64,000 bases of DNA from Proteiniborus sp. MB09-C3. Lineage in GTDB: Bacteria; Bacillota; Clostridia; Tissierellales; Proteiniboraceae. Every line of letters begins with the position of its first letter. Position 1 is the first letter of the stretch. A program made the translations under genes and the position numbers. The notes below the pieces were generated by a model. The model saw only the letters and a program-made list of their open reading frames with translations, was not told the origin of the DNA and searched no databases. Location: the NCBI RefSeq assembly GCF_030263895.1, contig NZ_CP127161.1, forward strand, positions 1,364,001-1,428,000, given 5' to 3'. Positions 53,374 through 63,745 of this stretch are shown here, one piece after another.

Positions 53374-54095
53374 TGAAAAATATAAGTCATGAAAGGTATA
53401 TAAAATCCGTAATCAAGAATATAAGCTGCAATACGAAAACACGAAAAAAGATACAAGAGGATTTGCTTAATCATATTCAAGTGAAGTCCCTAGAGACAGG
53501 GGAAGAAGACCCTTGGAAGCTAATGGGAGATCCATATGAGGTTGCAAAGGAATTTAGAGAGAATATAGGATCTAAGTGTGACTATGGAGACTATTATTCG
53601 CACTTTGAATATAAATCTGAAACGAAAATTTTTGGAATACCATTAGTTCATATCAATAATAGAAGAAATGGGGTTGCAAAGGGAATAATTGCAATTGGGG
53701 GAATTTCCATTGGTGTATTAAGCCTAGGGGGAATATCAATTGGATTAATCAGTTTTGGTGGCGTTTCATTAGGGTTATTAATAGCCCTAGGAGGTCTTGC
53801 AGGCTCATTAGGCTTTGCAGCAGGAGGAGCTGCTTTTGGGTACTATATGGCTATAGGAGGCTCTGCAATAGCGCAGCATTTTGCGATGGGAGGATATGCT
53901 CGAGCAAATGTAGCTATTGGTGATGTGGCAAAAGGCATAGTTACAGTATTTAAAACAAAAGGAACAGGAGATATACTTTTAAAGGTTCCTGTGGAAAGTC
54001 AAGAATTTGTGAATTCAGTTCGCAATTTATATCCTAATATAGACAGGATTACTTTAAAGATACTAAGCTTTTTTGTTGAAAATATGACTATATAG
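53373..54095 (+). CDS. HAAS-domain protein with Gly-rich repeats
   Basis: 240 residues. The N-terminal ~70 residues resemble the HAAS domain (TRKKIQEDLLNHIQVK, WKLMGDPYEVAKEFRENIG) often encoded beside PadR regulators. Residues about 100-185 are Gly-rich repeats (GGISIGVLSLGGISIGLISF, GGVSLGLLIALGG, GGAAFGYYMAIGGSAI), which may be membrane-associated beta or helical repeats. The co-operonic PadR suggests stress-induced synthesis. Function unknown. Confidence 0.78.
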   Translation: MKNISHERYIKSVIKNISCNTKTRKKIQEDLLNHIQVKSLETGEEDPWKLMGDPYEVAKEFRENIGSKCDYGDYYSHFEYKSETKIFGIPLVHINNRRNGVAKGIIAIGGISIGVLSLGGISIGLISFGGVSLGLLIALGGLAGSLGFAAGGAAFGYYMAIGGSAIAQHFAMGGYARANVAIGDVAKGIVTVFKTKGTGDILLKVPVESQEFVNSVRNLYPNIDRITLKILSFFVENMTI

Positions 54096-54104
54096 ATGTG
54101 ATAA

Positions 54105-54210
54105 AATACAGTGAAAAGAGTTGCAGAGTCGAAGAATCTCATGCTTTTAATACAATAGAGATTCTTCGATAGCTTTCAGGAAGACGTAATAGTATTTTTC
54201 AGTGGATTCA
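54105..54210. repeat. MITE-like palindromic repeat, copy 4 (degenerate)
   Basis: CAGTGAAAA and TTTTTCAGTG at the ends, with GTCGAAGAATCTC and GAGATTCTTCGAT inside. The core is more diverged than in the other copies. Confidence 0.65.
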
Positions 54211-54226
54211 TCTTATGGGAGTATTT

Positions 54227-55015
54227 TTATTGTGAGTCTTTCTTTGCAGGTAAGATATAAGTAATATAATATGCCACAGGGATAATTATTCCGCCTCCAA
54301 CTATGTTTCCCAAAGTTACTGGAATAAGATTAGTTATCCAAATATGGCTCCAAGTAATATTAAGCCCAGAGAACCTAGCTAAGGGAAGTGTAAACATATT
54401 GGCTACACAGTGCTCAAATCCAGATAGTATAAAAAGCATAACTGGAAACCATACTGATAGTATTCTTGATCCAATATCAAGAGATGCGGAGGCAGTCCAT
54501 ACAGCGAGAACAACTAATATATTACATAGAACACCTCTAAGAAAAGCTGCTTGAAAGCTTAGAGATGTTTTTGCAAGACCTAAATCAAGAGTAGTTGCCA
54601 ATATGTCTTTACTTACTAATTGGGATTTATATATTATATATGCTAAAATTACTGAACCTATAAAATTTCCTATATAAACGAAAATCCAATTTTTCAGCAT
54701 CCCAGTTAAGGTTATTTTCTTGTCCATTAACCCCATTGTCATGAGATTGTTTCCAGTGAAAAGCTCACTTCCTGAAAAAACTACTAGCATTAAGCCTACG
54801 GGAAATACAAAAGCACCAAAAAATTTCATTAAACCAGCATCTATATTACCTAAAGTCTGCATAACTACAATATACGCATATCCTCCAAGACCTATATAAA
54901 TTCCAGCCATTATTCCTAGAATCAGCATTCTTGTTATGGATAAGCTAGCCTTTGTTTCTGATGAAGCAATGATTGCCTGTGCCACTTCTGAAGGTGCAAG
55001 ATACCTTTTTTCCAT
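54227..55015 (-). CDS. formate/nitrite transporter family channel (FocA-like)
   Basis: 262 residues with about six membrane helices and FNT signatures: FVFPVGLMLVVFSGSELFTGN (SGSELFTGN), AFLRGVLCNILVVLAVW, GFEHCVANMF and LGNIVGGGIIIPV. Passive or proton-coupled passage of formate, nitrite or hydrosulfide. Formate is the likeliest substrate in a fermenting organism. It stands alone on the minus strand. Confidence 0.92.
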   Translation of the reverse strand: MEKRYLAPSEVAQAIIASSETKASLSITRMLILGIMAGIYIGLGGYAYIVVMQTLGNIDAGLMKFFGAFVFPVGLMLVVFSGSELFTGNNLMTMGLMDKKITLTGMLKNWIFVYIGNFIGSVILAYIIYKSQLVSKDILATTLDLGLAKTSLSFQAAFLRGVLCNILVVLAVWTASASLDIGSRILSVWFPVMLFILSGFEHCVANMFTLPLARFSGLNITWSHIWITNLIPVTLGNIVGGGIIIPVAYYITYILPAKKDSQ

Positions 55016-55349
55016 GTCAGTTCCTACTTTCTTATATACTATATATTTTGCAAAAATAATTTTACAAGCAAAATATTTCCTTGATTCATGAATTGCAACA
55101 ATATCATTGATTTAATATTGCATCTGGCTTTTGGGATGCAATACTTTGAAAAATAATTATTGCAATTCATAATGTCAAACCATGTTACCTTTTAGAATCT
55201 CAAATACTCTATTATGTAGGTATTTTTCCATTAGATTATACAAATAATACATTCATTACGACATGTTTAGCATATTATATAATGACATATAATATAAATA
55301 ATATTTGCTTTATGGAAAAAAATTTGGTACAATACCATATAATTAGAAT
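55016..55349. other. intergenic region before T-box leader
   Basis: No gene recognised; the stretch is AT-rich and carries the promoters of the divergent FNT channel and leuS. An ATTGCAA/TTGCAAT-type dyad is visible near 55095-55165. Confidence 0.4.
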
Positions 55350-55583
55350 AATTGCGTTGAAGAGAAATAGTAGGTTATGAAGTTGCTTCTAGAGAGTCGT
55401 TGGTGGGTGGAAAACGATGGTAACAATATCTGAACTCGTCTCTGAGCTATTGGAGTGAAATATATTAGCTCTAATCGGATAAATCCGTTAAAGTTATTTG
55501 AGTGGACGGTAAATATTTTGCTGTCAATTAGAGTGGTACCGCGAACCTTTCGTCTCTATATGAGTTGAAAGGTTTTTTTATTT
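55350..55583 (+). promoter_or_regulatory. T-box riboswitch controlling leuS
   Basis: The conserved T-box AGAGTGGTACCGCG lies at 55530-55543, preceded by a long stem I (AGAGAGTCG, GGTGG, GAACTCGTCTCTGAG) and followed by the terminator AACCTTTC/GAAAGGTT with a T run (55544-55577). CTC at 55435-55437 in GAACTC is the probable specifier codon for Leu. Uncharged tRNA-Leu would stabilise the antiterminator. Confidence 0.92.
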
Positions 55584-55632
55584 TTGTAGAGTTTCTAAAA
55601 TATTAAATGTTGTGAGTTGAGGAGTGAGAGAT

Positions 55633-58041
55633 ATGAGAGAGTATAATCCAAAATCAATTGAGAAGAAATGGCAGGACATTTGGGATGAGAAAGGAACCTT
55701 TTATGCCTCAGAGGATAAATCAAAGCCAAAATACTATGCACTAATAGAGTTCCCTTATCCATCAGGGCAAGGGCTTCACGTAGGTCATCCTAGACCATAT
55801 ACAGCTCTTGATGTGGTAGCGAGAAAAAGAAGAATGCAGGGATATAATGTACTATATCCAATGGGCTGGGATGCATTTGGATTGCCTACAGAAAATTACG
55901 CAATACAGAATAAGATACATCCTGCTATAGTAACAGAAAGAAATGTTGCTAGGTTTAAAGAGCAGTTAAAGTCATTGGGTTTGTCCTTTGATTGGTCAAG
56001 AGAAATCAATACAACTGATCCTGAATACTTCAAATGGACACAATGGATATTCTTAAAATTGTTTGAAAAAGGATTGGCATACAAGAAAGAAGCTTCTATT
56101 AACTGGTGTACAAGTTGCAAGGTTGGTCTTGCTAATGAAGAGGTAGTTAATGGAGGATGTGAGCGTTGCGGCGGAGAAGTAGTTAGAAAGACTAAAAATC
56201 AATGGATGCTTAAAATAACCGAATATGCAGAAAGACTAATTAAGGATTTAGACTTAGTTGACTATATAGATAGGGTTAAGATACAACAGAAAAACTGGAT
56301 AGGTCGTTCAGAAGGTATGGAGGTAGATTTTAAAATAACTGGGGATAAAAAAATCACAGTCTATACTACAAGACCAGATACTCTTTTTGGTGCAACATAT
56401 ATGGTTATATCACCAGAACACCCTCTTATAGATGAGCTTAAAGATAAAATAAAAAATTTTGATGAGATTGAAGAATATAGGGAATATGCACATAAGAAAT
56501 CTGACTTTGAAAGAACAGAAATGTCTAAAGAAAAGACTGGAGTACAAATCGACGGAATAAATGCAGTAAACCCAGTAAGCAATAAAGAAGTACCTATCTG
56601 GATATCAGACTATGTGCTTATGTCCTATGGAACAGGTGCTATAATGGCTGTACCAGGCCATGATACAAGAGACTGGGAATTTGCTAAGAAGTTTGGTCTT
56701 CCTATAATTGAAGTAGTAGAGGGAGGCAATGTAGAAAAAGAAGCATTTACGGATATTGAAAATGGTACAATAGTGAACTCAGATTTCATAAATGGACTTT
56801 CAGTAAAGGAAGCAAAAGAAAAGATAAGCGATTGGCTAGAAGAAAAGGGAATAGGACATAGACAAACTAACTATAAGCTTAGAGACTGGGTATTCTCTAG
56901 ACAAAGATACTGGGGAGAGCCTATACCTTTGGTTTATTGTGAAAAGTGCGGATGGGTTCCAGTGCCTGAAGAACAGCTTCCAGTATTGCTTCCAGAGGTG
57001 GAAAGCTATGAGCCTACTGACAATGGAGAATCACCACTTGCTAACATAAGAGATTGGGTAGAGACTACTTGTCCTAAATGTGGTGGTCCTGCAGAAAGAG
57101 AAACGGATACTATGCCTCAATGGGCAGGTTCATCTTGGTATTTCTTAAGATATACTGATCCTCATAACGACAAAGAGCTAGCAAGCAAGGGAAACCTTGA
57201 CTATTGGCTTCCTATTGACTGGTATAATGGAGGAATGGAGCATACTACATTACACCTATTGTATTCAAGATTCTGGCATAAGTTTCTATACGATTGCGGA
57301 GTGGTACCTACTCCAGAGCCATACAAAAAAAGAACATCACATGGAATGGTACTAGGAGATAATAGTGAAAAGATGTCAAAGTCGAGAGGCAATGTAGTAA
57401 ATCCAGATGAAATAGTAGACGAATTTGGTGCAGATACCCTAAGACTATATGAAATGTTCATAGGTGACTTTGAAAAAAGCGTTCCTTGGTCTCAAAATGG
57501 TGTAAAAGGCTGTAGAAGATTCCTAGATAGAGTATGGAGACTTCAAGAATTATTAGTTGATGGAGATGAATATTCTAAACAACTAGAAACAAGCATGCAC
57601 AGGACAATCAAAAAGGTAAGCGAAGACTATGAAACATTGAAATTTAACACAGCTGTAGCAACACTTATGAGCTTGCTAAATGAATTCAATGATACAGGAA
57701 AAATCAATAAGGCGGAATTTAAAACATTCCTTATACTACTAAATCCAGTGGCTCCGCATATAACTGAGGAACTATGGGATATAAACGGATTTGGTGGAAT
57801 GATAAATGAACAATCCTGGCCTATATGGGATGAGAATAAAACTGTAGAGGATGTAATAGAAATAGCAGTTCAAATCAATGGCAAAGTTAAAGGCACAATA
57901 TCAGTTCCATCAGATGCAACTCAAGAGATAGCAAAAGCAAAGCTAGCAGAAGATGAAAAACTATACAGCCTAATAGAGGACAAAAATGTAGTAAAAGAAA
58001 TATATGTACCAGGCAGAATATTTAATATAGTTGTGAAATAA
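55633..58041 (+). CDS. leuS: leucyl-tRNA synthetase
   Basis: About 802 residues. HIGH-type motif [19 protein letters not shown], the zinc module ([16 protein letters not shown] and CERCGG), the editing domain with [20 protein letters not shown], and KMSKSRGN before the anticodon-binding domain ([17 protein letters not shown]). ATG 55633 follows GAGGAG; a GTG at 55624 lies within that site. Regulated by the T-box upstream. Confidence 0.97.
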   Translation: MREYNPKSIEKKWQDIWDEKGTFYASEDKSKPKYYALIEFPYPSGQGLHVGHPRPYTALDVVARKRRMQGYNVLYPMGWDAFGLPTENYAIQNKIHPAIVTERNVARFKEQLKSLGLSFDWSREINTTDPEYFKWTQWIFLKLFEKGLAYKKEASINWCTSCKVGLANEEVVNGGCERCGGEVVRKTKNQWMLKITEYAERLIKDLDLVDYIDRVKIQQKNWIGRSEGMEVDFKITGDKKITVYTTRPDTLFGATYMVISPEHPLIDELKDKIKNFDEIEEYREYAHKKSDFERTEMSKEKTGVQIDGINAVNPVSNKEVPIWISDYVLMSYGTGAIMAVPGHDTRDWEFAKKFGLPIIEVVEGGNVEKEAFTDIENGTIVNSDFINGLSVKEAKEKISDWLEEKGIGHRQTNYKLRDWVFSRQRYWGEPIPLVYCEKCGWVPVPEEQLPVLLPEVESYEPTDNGESPLANIRDWVETTCPKCGGPAERETDTMPQWAGSSWYFLRYTDPHNDKELASKGNLDYWLPIDWYNGGMEHTTLHLLYSRFWHKFLYDCGVVPTPEPYKKRTSHGMVLGDNSEKMSKSRGNVVNPDEIVDEFGADTLRLYEMFIGDFEKSVPWSQNGVKGCRRFLDRVWRLQELLVDGDEYSKQLETSMHRTIKKVSEDYETLKFNTAVATLMSLLNEFNDTGKINKAEFKTFLILLNPVAPHITEELWDINGFGGMINEQSWPIWDENKTVEDVIEIAVQINGKVKGTISVPSDATQEIAKAKLAEDEKLYSLIEDKNVVKEIYVPGRIFNIVVK

Positions 58042-58060
58042 CAAAAATATTTAAAATATC

Positions 58061-58092
58061 AAAAGTCCAGCTTGGATCAGGCTGGACTTTTG
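58061..58092. terminator. terminator between leuS and hsp20
   Basis: AAAAGTCCAGC and GCTGGACTTTT form a perfect stem. The convergent arrangement suggests it serves both strands. Confidence 0.85.
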
Positions 58093-58120
58093 ATAATTAA
58101 AAATGTAATAGGGGTAATTT

Positions 58121-58582
58121 TTAGTTAATATCAATTTTTCTATTGCTGTTAGGTTTTACTTCTTTTTTAGGAAGAGAGATTGATAGAATTCCATTTTCAA
58201 AATTAGCTTTAATATCTTCAGCTTTTACATTTTCTACATAGAAGCTTCTTGATTGAGAGCCGTATCTGCGTTCTTTTCTAATGTAATTCTCTTTAGTTTC
58301 TTCAATTTGCTCATTTTTTTCTACAGATATGGTCAACATGTCATTCCTAAGCTCTAAAGTAATCTCATCCTTATTTACTCCTGGTAGTTCAGCTTCTAGG
58401 ATGTATTTATTATCTTTCTCTTTTATGTCAACCTTCATTTGACCAACATTTTGAACTTGAGGGAAGAAATCTGTATTAAAGAAGCTGTCTATAAAATTGC
58501 TGAAGTTGTCAAAATTAAAGAAGTCACTTGGCCTATTCATCATCTCTCTATTTCTTCTGTTATATGGACTTAAACCAAACAT
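58121..58582 (-). CDS. Hsp20 small heat-shock protein
   Basis: 153 residues with an alpha-crystallin domain: MKVDIKEKDNKYILEAELPGV, YIRKERRYGSQSRSFYVENV and FENGILSISLPKKE. A short N-terminal arm rich in Phe and Asn precedes it. ATP-independent chaperone. AAAGGAGGTTTTTTAT precedes ATG and a CtsR-type box lies just upstream. Confidence 0.95.
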   Translation of the reverse strand: MFGLSPYNRRNREMMNRPSDFFNFDNFSNFIDSFFNTDFFPQVQNVGQMKVDIKEKDNKYILEAELPGVNKDEITLELRNDMLTISVEKNEQIEETKENYIRKERRYGSQSRSFYVENVKAEDIKANFENGILSISLPKKEVKPNSNRKIDIN

Positions 58583-58610
58583 ATAAAAAACCTCCTTTAA
58601 ATTTATTGAC

Positions 58611-58627
58611 TTTGACTTTCTTTGACC
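58611..58627 (-). promoter_or_regulatory. CtsR-type operator
   Basis: On the minus strand the sequence reads GGTCAAAGAAAGTCAAA, two RGTCAAA heptads spaced three bases, which is the CtsR consensus. It lies 29 bases before the hsp20 start, predicting repression at normal temperature. Confidence 0.8.
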
Positions 58628-58942
58628 TTATATTTATATTATAGTATATTTATTGTGGTATTCAAGTGTGACTTAAGACGAAATATAATGAAATTGAAAC
58701 AATAGGTATAGATATTAGCAAATAACTCGTTAATACTTGTAATTTCTTAGTGTTTTGTTAAGTTTTATAGCAGTAGCAGTTTATTAATTTATTTTTTTCT
58801 AATAGAGATAAAATAATCACCCTGCATGCGAGACAGAGTGATTAGAGTTGTTGTCTAGTTCTATAATGGCAGACACACCTTTGCGATACGATTACCTTAT
58901 TTACATAATATTATAATATATATGTTTGTAAACATCCAAGTA
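58628..58942. other. intergenic region before the RND pump genes
   Basis: No gene recognised. AATCACCCTG and CAGAGTGATT form a weak hairpin near 58815-58845 followed on the plus strand by a T-poor stretch; it could be the pump operon terminator on the minus strand. Confidence 0.4.
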
Positions 58943-61900
58943 TCACAATTTTACTCTGTTCTGCCTTTTATTATAATGCTTTTCTGTAAATCCAGCCATC
59001 AAACTATATACCACAGGTATAATAACCAATGTCAATATAGTAGACACCATAAGCCCGCTCATTAGAGACACTGCCATTGGCGTAAACATAGGACTGCCTG
59101 AGAGTACTAGAGGAACTAAACCTATGACAGTTGTAGTAGTAGTCAGTATAATAGGTCTAAATCTTTTTTCTACTGCGTCTACACAAGCAGACTTTGCATC
59201 GTGACCTTTATCTCTAGCCTCGTTTATGTACTCTATTAGTAGAATAGCGTTATTTACCACTACTCCAAAAAGGCTCACTATTCCCAAAAAGGCCATGAAG
59301 GACAAAGGCTGCCTAAATAAAGATAATCCAACTATAGAGCCTATTAAAGATAAAGGAAGAGTAATAAGTATAATCATAGGCTTTGAAAAAGACCTGAATT
59401 GGAACAACAATATGATGTATATTGCCAGTATTGCGAATATAGCTGAAAATCCTACGTTACTGAATTTATCAATTATTTGCTCTCTTTCACCATCAAATGT
59501 AATAGTAACATCTTGAGTATTGATATTCTCAAGTTTACTTTTCTCAATGGTGTTTTGTATATCAACTGGGCTATAGCCGTCTTTTACATCGCTATATACA
59601 GTAACAGCCACATCCTTATTATATGAGGTTATAGTATCTGTCTGTGCACCTAATTTTATTTCTGCAATTTGCTTTAGCAGAATCTTGCTTCCTGTTATAG
59701 ATGATTTAATAGCTAAGTTTTCTAGCTGACTTTTAGCATCAATATCGCTTTTAACTACGACTGAATATTCATTACCAGCCTTCCTAAATGTAGTTGCCTT
59801 AGCTCCCATTAAAGCAATATTTACCTGTCTTTGAACATCTACCTTTGTTATTCCATGATGCATTGCAATGTCAGGATCTATATCTACTATGTATTCATAG
59901 CTTTTTTTAGGAGCATCGTCCCTTATATTTATAGTGCCTGATATGTCTCTAATTTCGCTTTGAAGCTCCTCTGCCACTTCCATAACTCTATCAAGACTTT
60001 CACCAGATACTCTTATTCTTACTGGGGCACCTATGGGCTCAGCATATTCTAGAAGCTTTACAGCAGCAGTGCCTCCTACTATACTTTTTTCCAAGGTTTC
60101 TTGAAGATAGTTTGCAAATTTCTCATTAGATTTTAAACGACCGCCTTTTTTTAGATCTAGCTTTAACAATATTTGACCATGATCTGTAGAAGGGATAGTA
60201 GGTGTTACAGTCAGATAAAATTTAGGCAGTCCTCCGCCAATAGAAGTAGTATAATCTATTATCTCTTCATGTTGAACTAATATCTTTTCTATATCCTCAG
60301 TCAGTTTTTCTGTTTCTTCAATATTGCCTACAATTTCAGATTGAATATCAATATATATAACATTCTTATCAATATAAGGGAAAAATTGAAGCCCTATCTG
60401 ATAAGTTAAAAATATAGTTAAGAGCAAAGCAACAAAAGATATAGCAATGATTGTTTTCCTTCTTTTTAATCCCCACAATAGCATTTTATTAAATATAGGA
60501 TATAGTCTTTCAAGAAAAAATGCTTTTTTCTTAGAAGGCTTAAAGAAAATATATGCAAGTGTTGGAGTTATTATCATAGCTACTAAAAATGAAGCACTTA
60601 GTGCTATGATTACAACCATTGGAAGACTATATACAAATTCTCCTACCATTCCTGGGAGTAAAAGAAGTGGAACAAACGCAGCTACTGTAGTTAATGTGGA
60701 GGTGAATATGGGTATCATGGATTTCCTTGCACCTTCTACAACAGCATATAACTTATCATACCCTTCATCTATCAGGTACTGAATAGCATCGCTTACTACT
60801 ATTGCATTATCTACTAACATGCCAAGGGCAATTATTAGTGCAGCAGTGGAAATTTGATGTACTTTGATTTTTAATAGATACATTGCAACAAGGGTAAGTA
60901 CAATTGAAAATGGTATTGCAGTTGATACAACTAAAGCGTTTCTAAGCCCCATTCCTATAAGTACTACAATTAGTACAAATACTATTCCTTGAATCAAATT
61001 GCTCATAAAGCTTGAAACTGCATTGCTTACATCTTCAGGTTGAAATAATACCTCATCAAAAATAACGCCTTCTGGGAGGCTTTCCTTTAATTTGTTTAAG
61101 GTATTCCTAACTTCTTTGCCTACTAGAACTATATTCTTGTCTTCATTAAAGTAACCTGTTAATAAAACCGCATTTTTACCATTCTTCTTATATTTAAGAG
61201 TACCTTCCTCTTGTTTCAAGGAAACCTGTCCAATATCTTTTATCCGAACCTCTGCACCAGTATCTTTAGAAATGCCTACTATAGTGTTTTTTATATCCTC
61301 AATCGAATTAAAAGAAACTGGAATTTTAACATTTATTTTTGAGCTTTCAGTTTTAATACTGCCAGATGGTATTTCCATGTTCTGTATTTTTAATAGTTGT
61401 ACTACTTCATCTAGGGAAATGTCAAGCTGATTTATTTTAGCAACATCAATTGTAATTACAATTTCTTTTTCAAGTTTTCCATCAACTTCAAAGCGAGAGA
61501 TACCATTTATTTTAGTTAATTCATTTTTAATATTTTCTGCATAAGCTGCAAGCTGTTCATAGCTGTATTTATCGCCGGAAAAGCTGATAATTATTCCTGA
61601 TGTATCTGCTAGCTGAGTGTTTACCTTAATATCTGTAACTTCTTCAGGAAGCTCAGGTTTAACCTCAGTCATCTTATTTATTAATTCTGCCCACGATTTA
61701 TTTACATCAGCATCATTAATTAAATAGACTACTAAAATGGATAGGCTATTTTTAGAATAGGAAACTACCTTGTCAAAGCCTTCAATTTGCTCTACACTAT
61801 CCTCTAGTTTTTTTGTAACCAGCTTGTGAACATCTTCTGGTGCTGCACCAGGATAAACTGCTGTTACCAATGCAATAGAAGGGGCTACATCTGGGTTATC

Positions 61901-61999
61901 TTGCTTTGGGACTACATAGTAGCTATATAATCCAGCTATAGTAAGGATCAGGGCTAAGAATAATGTAATCCTTCTATTATTTACAGCAAAATGAGTCAT
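58943..61999 (-). CDS. RND-family efflux transporter (AcrB/SwrC-like)
   Basis: 1018 residues. RND landmarks in order: N-terminal membrane helix (RRITLFLALILTIAGLYSYY), pore domain, helices with STAALIIALGMLVDNAIVVSD (proton-relay Asp pair) and SFMAFLGIVSLFGVVVNNAI, and RPIILTTTTTVIGLVPLVLSG near the end. Proton-driven exporter of lipophilic or surfactant-like compounds. Gram-positive homologues such as SwrC confer surfactin tolerance. The adaptor gene precedes it on the same strand; there is no outer-membrane channel. Confidence 0.92.
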   Translation of the reverse strand: MTHFAVNNRRITLFLALILTIAGLYSYYVVPKQDNPDVAPSIALVTAVYPGAAPEDVHKLVTKKLEDSVEQIEGFDKVVSYSKNSLSILVVYLINDADVNKSWAELINKMTEVKPELPEEVTDIKVNTQLADTSGIIISFSGDKYSYEQLAAYAENIKNELTKINGISRFEVDGKLEKEIVITIDVAKINQLDISLDEVVQLLKIQNMEIPSGSIKTESSKINVKIPVSFNSIEDIKNTIVGISKDTGAEVRIKDIGQVSLKQEEGTLKYKKNGKNAVLLTGYFNEDKNIVLVGKEVRNTLNKLKESLPEGVIFDEVLFQPEDVSNAVSSFMSNLIQGIVFVLIVVLIGMGLRNALVVSTAIPFSIVLTLVAMYLLKIKVHQISTAALIIALGMLVDNAIVVSDAIQYLIDEGYDKLYAVVEGARKSMIPIFTSTLTTVAAFVPLLLLPGMVGEFVYSLPMVVIIALSASFLVAMIITPTLAYIFFKPSKKKAFFLERLYPIFNKMLLWGLKRRKTIIAISFVALLLTIFLTYQIGLQFFPYIDKNVIYIDIQSEIVGNIEETEKLTEDIEKILVQHEEIIDYTTSIGGGLPKFYLTVTPTIPSTDHGQILLKLDLKKGGRLKSNEKFANYLQETLEKSIVGGTAAVKLLEYAEPIGAPVRIRVSGESLDRVMEVAEELQSEIRDISGTINIRDDAPKKSYEYIVDIDPDIAMHHGITKVDVQRQVNIALMGAKATTFRKAGNEYSVVVKSDIDAKSQLENLAIKSSITGSKILLKQIAEIKLGAQTDTITSYNKDVAVTVYSDVKDGYSPVDIQNTIEKSKLENINTQDVTITFDGEREQIIDKFSNVGFSAIFAILAIYIILLFQFRSFSKPMIILITLPLSLIGSIVGLSLFRQPLSFMAFLGIVSLFGVVVNNAILLIEYINEARDKGHDAKSACVDAVEKRFRPIILTTTTTVIGLVPLVLSGSPMFTPMAVSLMSGLMVSTILTLVIIPVVYSLMAGFTEKHYNKRQNRVKL

Positions 62000-62013
62000 A
62001 ATCTCACCCCCAC

Positions 62014-63225
62014 CTAATTTTCTATAATGACCTTATAGCCTTCCTTTACATTTTTCATTCCTTTAATTATGAGTTTTTCTCCTAGTATCAATTCATCTGT
62101 AAGAATTTTGTCCTCATAGATACTCTTTATTTTTATATCCTTTCTAACTACATGCTCATCTTCAACTATATAAACATAATCATTAGAGTCACTCATTACG
62201 TTAGCTATTGGAATCCAGATACCTTTCTCTTCGCCTATTTTAAAATCTACCTTTGTAATAGCACCTAACAAAAAGTCTTTATCAGATATATTGTCATCTA
62301 TTGTTAGCTCAGTTTTGTAAGTTAATGTTTCCATATCTACAGTTCTATTTACATTAGAAACATAAGCTTGCACATTTATATTATCTATTGTGATATTTGC
62401 TTTAGTTCCTATATCAATTTTTTTTACATCCTGCTGAGATAAGCCAACAGTAATTATTTGCTGGTCTGTGCGGAGTATTATCACGGGATAGCCTTGAGGA
62501 ACGAGTTCTCCCTCCTTATATAATATATCTACAATATATCCATCAGTATCAGATTTTAATGAGGCATCTTCTAAGAGACTAAGCTGTGCTTCATATGCTG
62601 TTTTTGCTTGTTCATATTGAGAATAAGCTGCTTTTTTATCTTCCTCAGATGCTCCGCTTTTAACTTGGCTTAGGCTCTCATTTGCAAGCTTTAAGGAACT
62701 CTCTGCATTGTCCAGTTGTAGTTTTACTTCATCAAGCTTTTGCTTAGAAATACTACCTGCTTCATATAGCTCTAGTATTTTGTTATAGGAGTCTAGGGCA
62801 AAGTTGTAGCCATCCTGAGCCTGCTTAACTGTAAGCTCTGCTTGCTTTTTTTGTTCTTGAGTGGCACCTTTCAGGGACTTATCATATACTGCTTTGGCAG
62901 CCTCCATTTGATATTTGGCAGCATCTACAGCCTTATTAATGTCAGAAGCATCCAACTCAATAAGTAAGTCACCTTTTTTTACATATTGGCCTGTTTCAAC
63001 ATGTATAGTTTTTATTTTTGCAGTACTCTTAAAGCTATACTTTTTTAAGTCTTTAGATTGTAGAGTTCCTATGTAGCTTAATAGGATTGGAAAAGTCTTT
63101 GCTTCTAAGGTTTCAACAATTACGGGACGAGTATTTTCCTCAAAGGAACTATTAATAGTGGGATTAGAACAACCTATGGAAAAAACAAGAGTAAATATCA
63201 TAATAAAACTTAAAATTTTTTTCAC
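62014..63225 (-). CDS. RND adaptor lipoprotein (HlyD/MFP family)
   Basis: 403 residues. Signal peptide with lipobox SIGC, barrel-sandwich start TFPILLSYIGTLQSKD and KTIHVETGQYVKKGDLLIEL, a long coiled-coil hairpin (YQMEAAKAVYDKSLKGATQ to SQYEQAKTAYEAQLSL), then DGYIVDILYKEGELVPQGYP and beta-barrel. It links the RND pump to the cell wall or medium. Its stop lies 14 bases before the pump start. Confidence 0.92.
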   Translation of the reverse strand: MKKILSFIMIFTLVFSIGCSNPTINSSFEENTRPVIVETLEAKTFPILLSYIGTLQSKDLKKYSFKSTAKIKTIHVETGQYVKKGDLLIELDASDINKAVDAAKYQMEAAKAVYDKSLKGATQEQKKQAELTVKQAQDGYNFALDSYNKILELYEAGSISKQKLDEVKLQLDNAESSLKLANESLSQVKSGASEEDKKAAYSQYEQAKTAYEAQLSLLEDASLKSDTDGYIVDILYKEGELVPQGYPVIILRTDQQIITVGLSQQDVKKIDIGTKANITIDNINVQAYVSNVNRTVDMETLTYKTELTIDDNISDKDFLLGAITKVDFKIGEEKGIWIPIANVMSDSNDYVYIVEDEHVVRKDIKIKSIYEDKILTDELILGEKLIIKGMKNVKEGYKVIIEN

Positions 63226-63495
63226 TTTATCCCCTCCACAAGAGCTTTATACAGCTTTATAATATCTATATAATAATAATATTATTATATAGATATTATG
63301 TCAAATAGTTTTTATTAACATATAAAAAATATTTATCATTCATTATGTAGTTACTATTACTACATAGTTTAAACTCATTAATGCTTAGGTAAATATTACA
63401 TTTGTATTACAAAGTGAAAAAGTAGTTGTATTTTTCAGAAAAGTTTAATATACTAATTTATGTTAGAAAATATTTCAAAAAAAGGAGGTCGTGTC
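63226..63495. other. intergenic region with divergent promoters
   Basis: AT-rich, including an ATATCTATATAATAATAATATTATTATATAGATAT-like palindromic stretch at about 63265-63299 that may be an operator of the pump operon. No gene recognised. Confidence 0.5.
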
Positions 63496-63582
63496 ATGAA
63501 CATCAGAATGAACATCTTAATTAATAAAAATAAAATAGAATTAAATAATTTATATGCACGACCAGTGTTTTTTAAGTACTGA
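63496..63582 (+). CDS. leader peptide (28 aa) of a probable attenuator
   Basis: ATG 63496 follows AAAGGAGG with good spacing. The product starts MNIRMNILINKNKIELNN and ends ARPVFFKY before TGA 63580. Its last codons form the 5' arm of a hairpin (AGTGTT ... AACACT, 63564-63601), and two terminator-type hairpins follow (63618 and 63711). This arrangement is the usual form of translation-coupled attenuation, in which ribosome stalling in the leader changes the RNA fold. Such leaders often precede antibiotic-response genes. The controlled gene is beyond or at the window end. Confidence 0.6.
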   Translation: MNIRMNILINKNKIELNNLYARPVFFKY

Positions 63583-63617
63583 TTTAGTATTTTTTAACAC
63601 TTAAACTAGGTGAAAAT

Positions 63618-63743
63618 AGCCATAGGGTTGTGTATACCATCCTATGGCTTTTTGTATTTATAAGGTCTTATACTGTCTTTTTCAGTGTAGCTACCTTCGT
63701 ATTCTATATGAGCCATAGGAAATAATAATCCTATGGCCTTTTT
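63618..63743 (+). terminator. two terminator hairpins with shared stem
   Basis: First hairpin: AGCCATAGG and CCTATGGCT with TTTTTG (63618-63653). Second: GCCATAGGA and TCCTATGGC with CTTTTTT (63711-63743). The stems share CCATAGG/CCTATGG, so alternative pairings between them are possible. Confidence 0.75.
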
Positions 63744-63745
63744 TA

